NCBI GenBank assembly: GCA_023406985.1
Contig: JAEXTK010000273.1
Span: 1 to 5,975, forward strand
Origin: Spirochaetota bacterium
Lineage (GTDB): Bacteria; Spirochaetota; Spirochaetia; Treponematales; Breznakiellaceae
DNA length: 5,975 nt
Direction: 5' to 3'
Below are positions 5,829 through 5,975 of this stretch, one piece after another. The position numbers and the translations under genes were made by a program. Position 1 is the first letter of the stretch. The number at the start of each line of letters is the position of its first letter. The notes under the pieces were generated by a model. It was not told the DNA's origin. It did no database searches and saw only the letters and a program-made list of their open reading frames with translations.

Positions 5829-5834
5829 ATGGAA

Positions 5835-5975
5835 ATGATTTCTGTCCGCGGTCGCCGAGCGCGCCCATCGACCCTTCTCGCCGTCCTCGCCCTGTCGTTC
5901 GCCTCCTGCGCGAGCGGCCCCGCGCCCGCGGGACCGCCCCCCGCCGCCGGCCCGTCCGCCGCCGCGGCCGTACCT
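5835..5975 (+). CDS. Lipoprotein, N-terminal part only (truncated by window end)
   Basis: An open frame runs off the right edge. Two in-frame ATGs are possible, 5829 and 5835. I prefer 5835 because the -10-like TACAAT ends 6 nt before it, and neither ATG has a Shine-Dalgarno. From 5835, 47 residues are visible: a basic n-region (MISVRGRRARPS), a hydrophobic core (TLLAVLALSF) and a lipobox ASC with Cys at residue 25. A Pro/Ala/Gly-rich stretch (SGPAPAGPPPAAGPSAAAAV) follows, typical of a flexible linker tethering an exported domain to the membrane. The functional domain lies beyond the window, so no role can be assigned. It is divergent from the sodium-pump operon, separated by 45 bp. Confidence 0.75.
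   Translation, partial: MISVRGRRARPSTLLAVLALSFASCASGPAPAGPPPAAGPSAAAAVP

Noticed and set aside
1..5975. CRISPR arrays, insertion sequences, phage genes or defence systems
   Set aside because: I saw no repeated spacer pattern, transposase motif, terminal inverted repeats or nuclease/toxin module. The genes are ordinary chromosomal families with uniform composition.

Overview
The window is GC-rich (roughly 65% by eye) bacterial chromosome, densely coding, with short intergenic gaps and no visible mobile elements, RNA genes or CRISPR. Several features suggest a spirochaete (Spirochaetota, Treponema-like but high GC). These are a PilZ protein with a YcgR-like N-terminal domain ending near a TPR gene, relaxed lipoprotein boxes, and a decarboxylase sodium-pump beta subunit followed by a very small gamma-like subunit. 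This placement is inferred from remembered family resemblance, not from a search.

Layout. (1) 1-931, plus strand: the 3' part of an uncharacterised gene, overlapping by 11 nt a DUF192 (COG1430) lipoprotein gene. (2) 932-1053: a convergent gap holding an imperfect hairpin. (3) 1054-3787, minus strand: three genes read right to left. First is a calcineurin-like metallophosphoesterase, then (41-bp gap with its own good promoter) a PilZ c-di-GMP receptor, then a TPR protein that starts inside the PilZ stop codon (ATGA). (4) 3788-3835: a short AT-rich divergent promoter region with interlocking dyads. (5) 3836-4420, plus strand: an unrecognised 194-residue cytoplasmic protein, followed immediately by a perfect 17-bp-stem terminator shared with the convergent genes on its right. 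(6) 4492-5789, minus strand: a membrane sodium-pump beta subunit and a 44-residue gamma-like subunit overlapping by 1 nt. (7) 5790-5975: a divergent promoter region and the 5' end of a lipoprotein gene that runs off the window.

Function. PilZ and TPR probably form one output module for c-di-GMP signalling. The beta and gamma-like pair is the membrane half of a biotin-dependent decarboxylase Na+ pump (oxaloacetate, methylmalonyl-CoA or glutaconyl-CoA type). The alpha/carboxyltransferase and biotin carrier genes are not next to it in this window.

The most interesting pattern is in translation starts. The genes that appear to be heads of transcription units (pilZ, metallophosphoesterase, oadB and the right-edge lipoprotein) have no Shine-Dalgarno. 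Each has a -10-like hexamer ending 6-9 nt before the ATG, as expected of leaderless mRNAs. Genes inside operons (DUF192, TPR, gamma-like) have purine-rich ribosome sites. I see no clearly novel defence or mobile system in this window.
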